Assembly: GCA_007922225.1 (NCBI GenBank)
Contig: ML680086.1
Coordinates: 8,683,472 to 8,747,471, forward strand
DNA from: Emydura subglobosa
Lineage: Eukaryota; Chordata; Testudines; Chelidae
Direction: 5' to 3'
DNA length: 64,000 nt
The first letter of the stretch is position 1, and each line of letters opens with the position of its first letter. This document shows positions 62,311 to 64,000 of the stretch, piece after piece. The translations under genes were made by a program, and so were the position numbers. Under the pieces are notes generated by a model. That model ran no database searches. It saw only the letters and a program-made list of their open reading frames with translations, and was not told the origin of the DNA.

Positions 62311-63182
62311 GGTTCATAGAAAGCATTATAATTTTGGTATTTTCAAATTGACTTAATACAGAAAAATATGAAAATATAATTATTTATTTTTGTATCAAAT
62401 ACAACACTCAAGATATTGCATTCAGTGAGGGATGGCAAGAATTTGATTTCTCCCTCTGTGTTTTTATAATAGAAGTAGAAATTACTCAAACTTGTGTTTC
62501 TGCTGCTGTGTAGCATTTACCCAGCAATGTCTGTTTTCAGAATAACATTGATAAGGGTCACATGAAGCCTCATTAGTCTTAGTCTTGCTCAGCTGCTGCC
62601 ACCAGTATTGTGTAAGTTCTTTGTGCAGCAGCAGACAGGACTAATGGAAAAAAGACTAACAGGATTATGGAGGAAATAGCCCAATGGAGGGGGAGCAGAG
62701 GGAGTAGGTGAGTAGAGATGGACAAACTAGAAGTAACAGATAAGTATATGTGGTGCTGGGAAGTGAAAAGGGCTGAGGACTGGCCTGTTCAGTGGTCTTG
62801 TGACAGTCTTATCAACGTTTTTCAGGACTGACTTTGATCCCTTGCTCCACAACCAGTAGGCTGAAAATGCTTCAGTCAGCACACTAAGGAAAGAGTTCAC
62901 CTCACATCAACCCCTGAAGATATGCTATTTATATCAGTCTGAAGATAATTTAAGTGCTCTAAAGGGAACTACGCCTAGATTTTGTTAGCCAGAGGAAAGG
63001 TAGCCATGATGCATAACCAGTTAAAGTGGAAAGGATGAGTAAAAAAGGGGTGGAAATTGGGGGAATCGTGGAAGGCCAGTAGACAGTTTACATACGTGAG
63101 CAAAAAATGTTTTGATTAGTAGAGAATGATCAAGAATTCCACTTTGCAAAGATTACTGCAATACAAATTTGGCCTCTTACAC

Positions 63183-63526
63183 CAGGGCTTGACAAACCCC
63201 GGGCTCCAGGTCGCCATGGCACCCAGAAATTTAAGTCTGGTGCCTTGTATTTCTCCAGGGGGGAGCGGCCGCTGCGCTCTGGCCAGGGCACCACTGCGCC
63301 CACGTGGCAGGGCTGGGAGGGAGGAGCGCTGCAGCTGCCATGCTTCAGCCAGAGTGCCCCACCGCTGGGCCCATGTTGTGGGAGAGGGGCGGGGGGAAGG
63401 TCTGGGGCCGGAAGGGGAGAGCAGCTGCTGCTCTCTGGCCAGGGCAACCCACCGCTGAGCGCACGTTGTCTGGCTCCTTAATTTTTGGGCTGGCTCCTAG
63501 CTCCAAAACAAATTTGTCAAGCCCTG
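63183..63526. mobile_element. 344-bp hAT element with 8-bp target duplication
   Basis: Ends CAGGGCTTGACAAA and its complement TTTGTCAAGCCCTG are a perfect 14-bp inverted pair. They are flanked by exact direct repeats TCTTACAC (63175-63182, 63527-63534). The GC-rich interior holds overlapping short frames on both strands, but none resembles a transposase. A clean non-autonomous hAT insertion in an ITCH intron. Confidence 0.95.
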
Positions 63527-64000
63527 TCTTACACACCACTCCCCGGTACCCTAATTTGTCAGTGGTAATGTTAGTCATCCCTATTCCTCTTCCAACAACA
63601 GTGTGCAAGCTTACAGCAGTGGAAGCAAATTACTTTTCCAAAATCTAACTACCTCTACGTTAAAAACAGTAGGCATTGCATTAAAATAAATTATAGAAAT
63701 AATATTTTGCATTTTTTGTTTGTCATTAATGTCAGTAGTATGACAAGCTCTGACTGATCTTTTAAGATATATTTAACTAACCATTTAGTTTTATAGTTTA
63801 TCTATTAAAAATACCCTTACCCAACCATAATTTCCATTATTTTCATCCCCAATAAATTACTCAAAACGTTTAATTTGAATGCAACCTTGAAGTAATTTTG
63901 CAATTACTAATAACTACTACCCTTAATCTGGTATATATCAAAATTTGGAAACTAGTTAACCCTGAAGCATACAAAATTATCCCATTACTACTGCATCCAG

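Larger units (their letters stand above)
31450..64000 (+). other. ITCH: ITCH gene, 5' part (noncoding exon 1, first coding exon, introns)
   Basis: ITCH is a NEDD4-family HECT E3 ubiquitin ligase (C2, WW repeats, HECT) acting on JunB, p63/p73 and other targets in cytosol and endosomes. Only the first 22 residues are coded here: MTDSGPRSKSVRFAMKAQLQ then IT. They match the ITCH start pattern M-S/T-DSG...MK-x-QLQIT just before the C2 domain. The exon stops in phase 1 (IT|V), as expected. The neighbouring divergent AHCY gene gives the same order as in mammals, which raises confidence despite the short coding match. Confidence 0.88.
56849..64000 (+). other. ITCH: ITCH intron 2 (partial)
   Basis: No further ITCH coding exon is recognised up to the window end. 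It contains the second long-TIR element, a decayed LINE, copy B of the AT-rich repeat and a hAT element. 56850-58400, 60800-62040 and 62320-63170 show nothing nameable apart from a poly(A)17 run near 61365. Confidence 0.8.

Noticed and set aside
63126..63648. Several 80-114 codon frames at the right end
   Set aside because: They lie within the GC-rich hAT element and its flanks and overlap one another on both strands.
56849..64000. Search for the next ITCH (C2-domain) exon
   Set aside because: No frame shows the expected continuation after QLQIT; the next exon is beyond 64000.

Overview
This is a piece of vertebrate nuclear DNA, most likely from a turtle or other sauropsid. It is AT-rich, has two CpG islands, long introns with GT/AG splice sites, many CR1 LINE pieces, MIR-type SINEs and dozens of small hAT-like inverted-repeat elements. 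The mix of repeat families resembles what I know of chelonian genomes. That identification comes from memory, not from a search.

Only two protein-coding genes can be supported, arranged head to head. On the left, minus strand, is the 5' part of AHCY (S-adenosylhomocysteine hydrolase). Coding exons 1-4 lie at 15378-15405, 13816-14006, 11684-11759 and 6509-6661. They join in consistent phase to give about 149 N-terminal residues of a protein normally about 432 long; the remaining exons lie left of the window. On the right, plus strand, is the start of ITCH (HECT-type E3 ubiquitin ligase). It has a CpG-island promoter and a noncoding first exon ending at 31578, a 25-kb first intron, and the first coding exon (56761-56848; ATG at 56782), followed by intron to the end. 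The AHCY<- ->ITCH divergent order is the same as on human chromosome 20, which supports both calls.

Layout: 1-15450 AHCY exons and introns; 14700-15620 AHCY CpG island with a TATA-like box, a palindromic octamer-type (MORE-like) element and a ZNF143-type site; 15450-31370 intergenic DNA built largely from transposon relics (a CR1 with recognisable reverse transcriptase, a long-inverted-repeat element with nested insertions, MITEs, a Tigger-like relic, MIRs); 31240-31800 ITCH CpG-island promoter with NRF1, ZNF143 and YY1 type sites; 31579-56760 ITCH intron 1; 56849-64000 ITCH intron 2 (partial), containing a decayed LINE and a clean 344-bp hAT element with an 8-bp target-site duplication.

The two genes act in unrelated processes: removal of S-adenosylhomocysteine in the methylation cycle, and ubiquitination. 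I found no tRNA or rRNA gene, CRISPR array or further protein gene. The oddest signal is a cytosine-depleted tract (about 9640-10430, AHCY intron 3). Nearly all of its remaining C residues follow A or G, as expected after APOBEC-type deamination. Other points worth checking are three hAT insertions with exact 8-bp duplications, the multi-copy long-TIR family, and the promoter elements of both genes.
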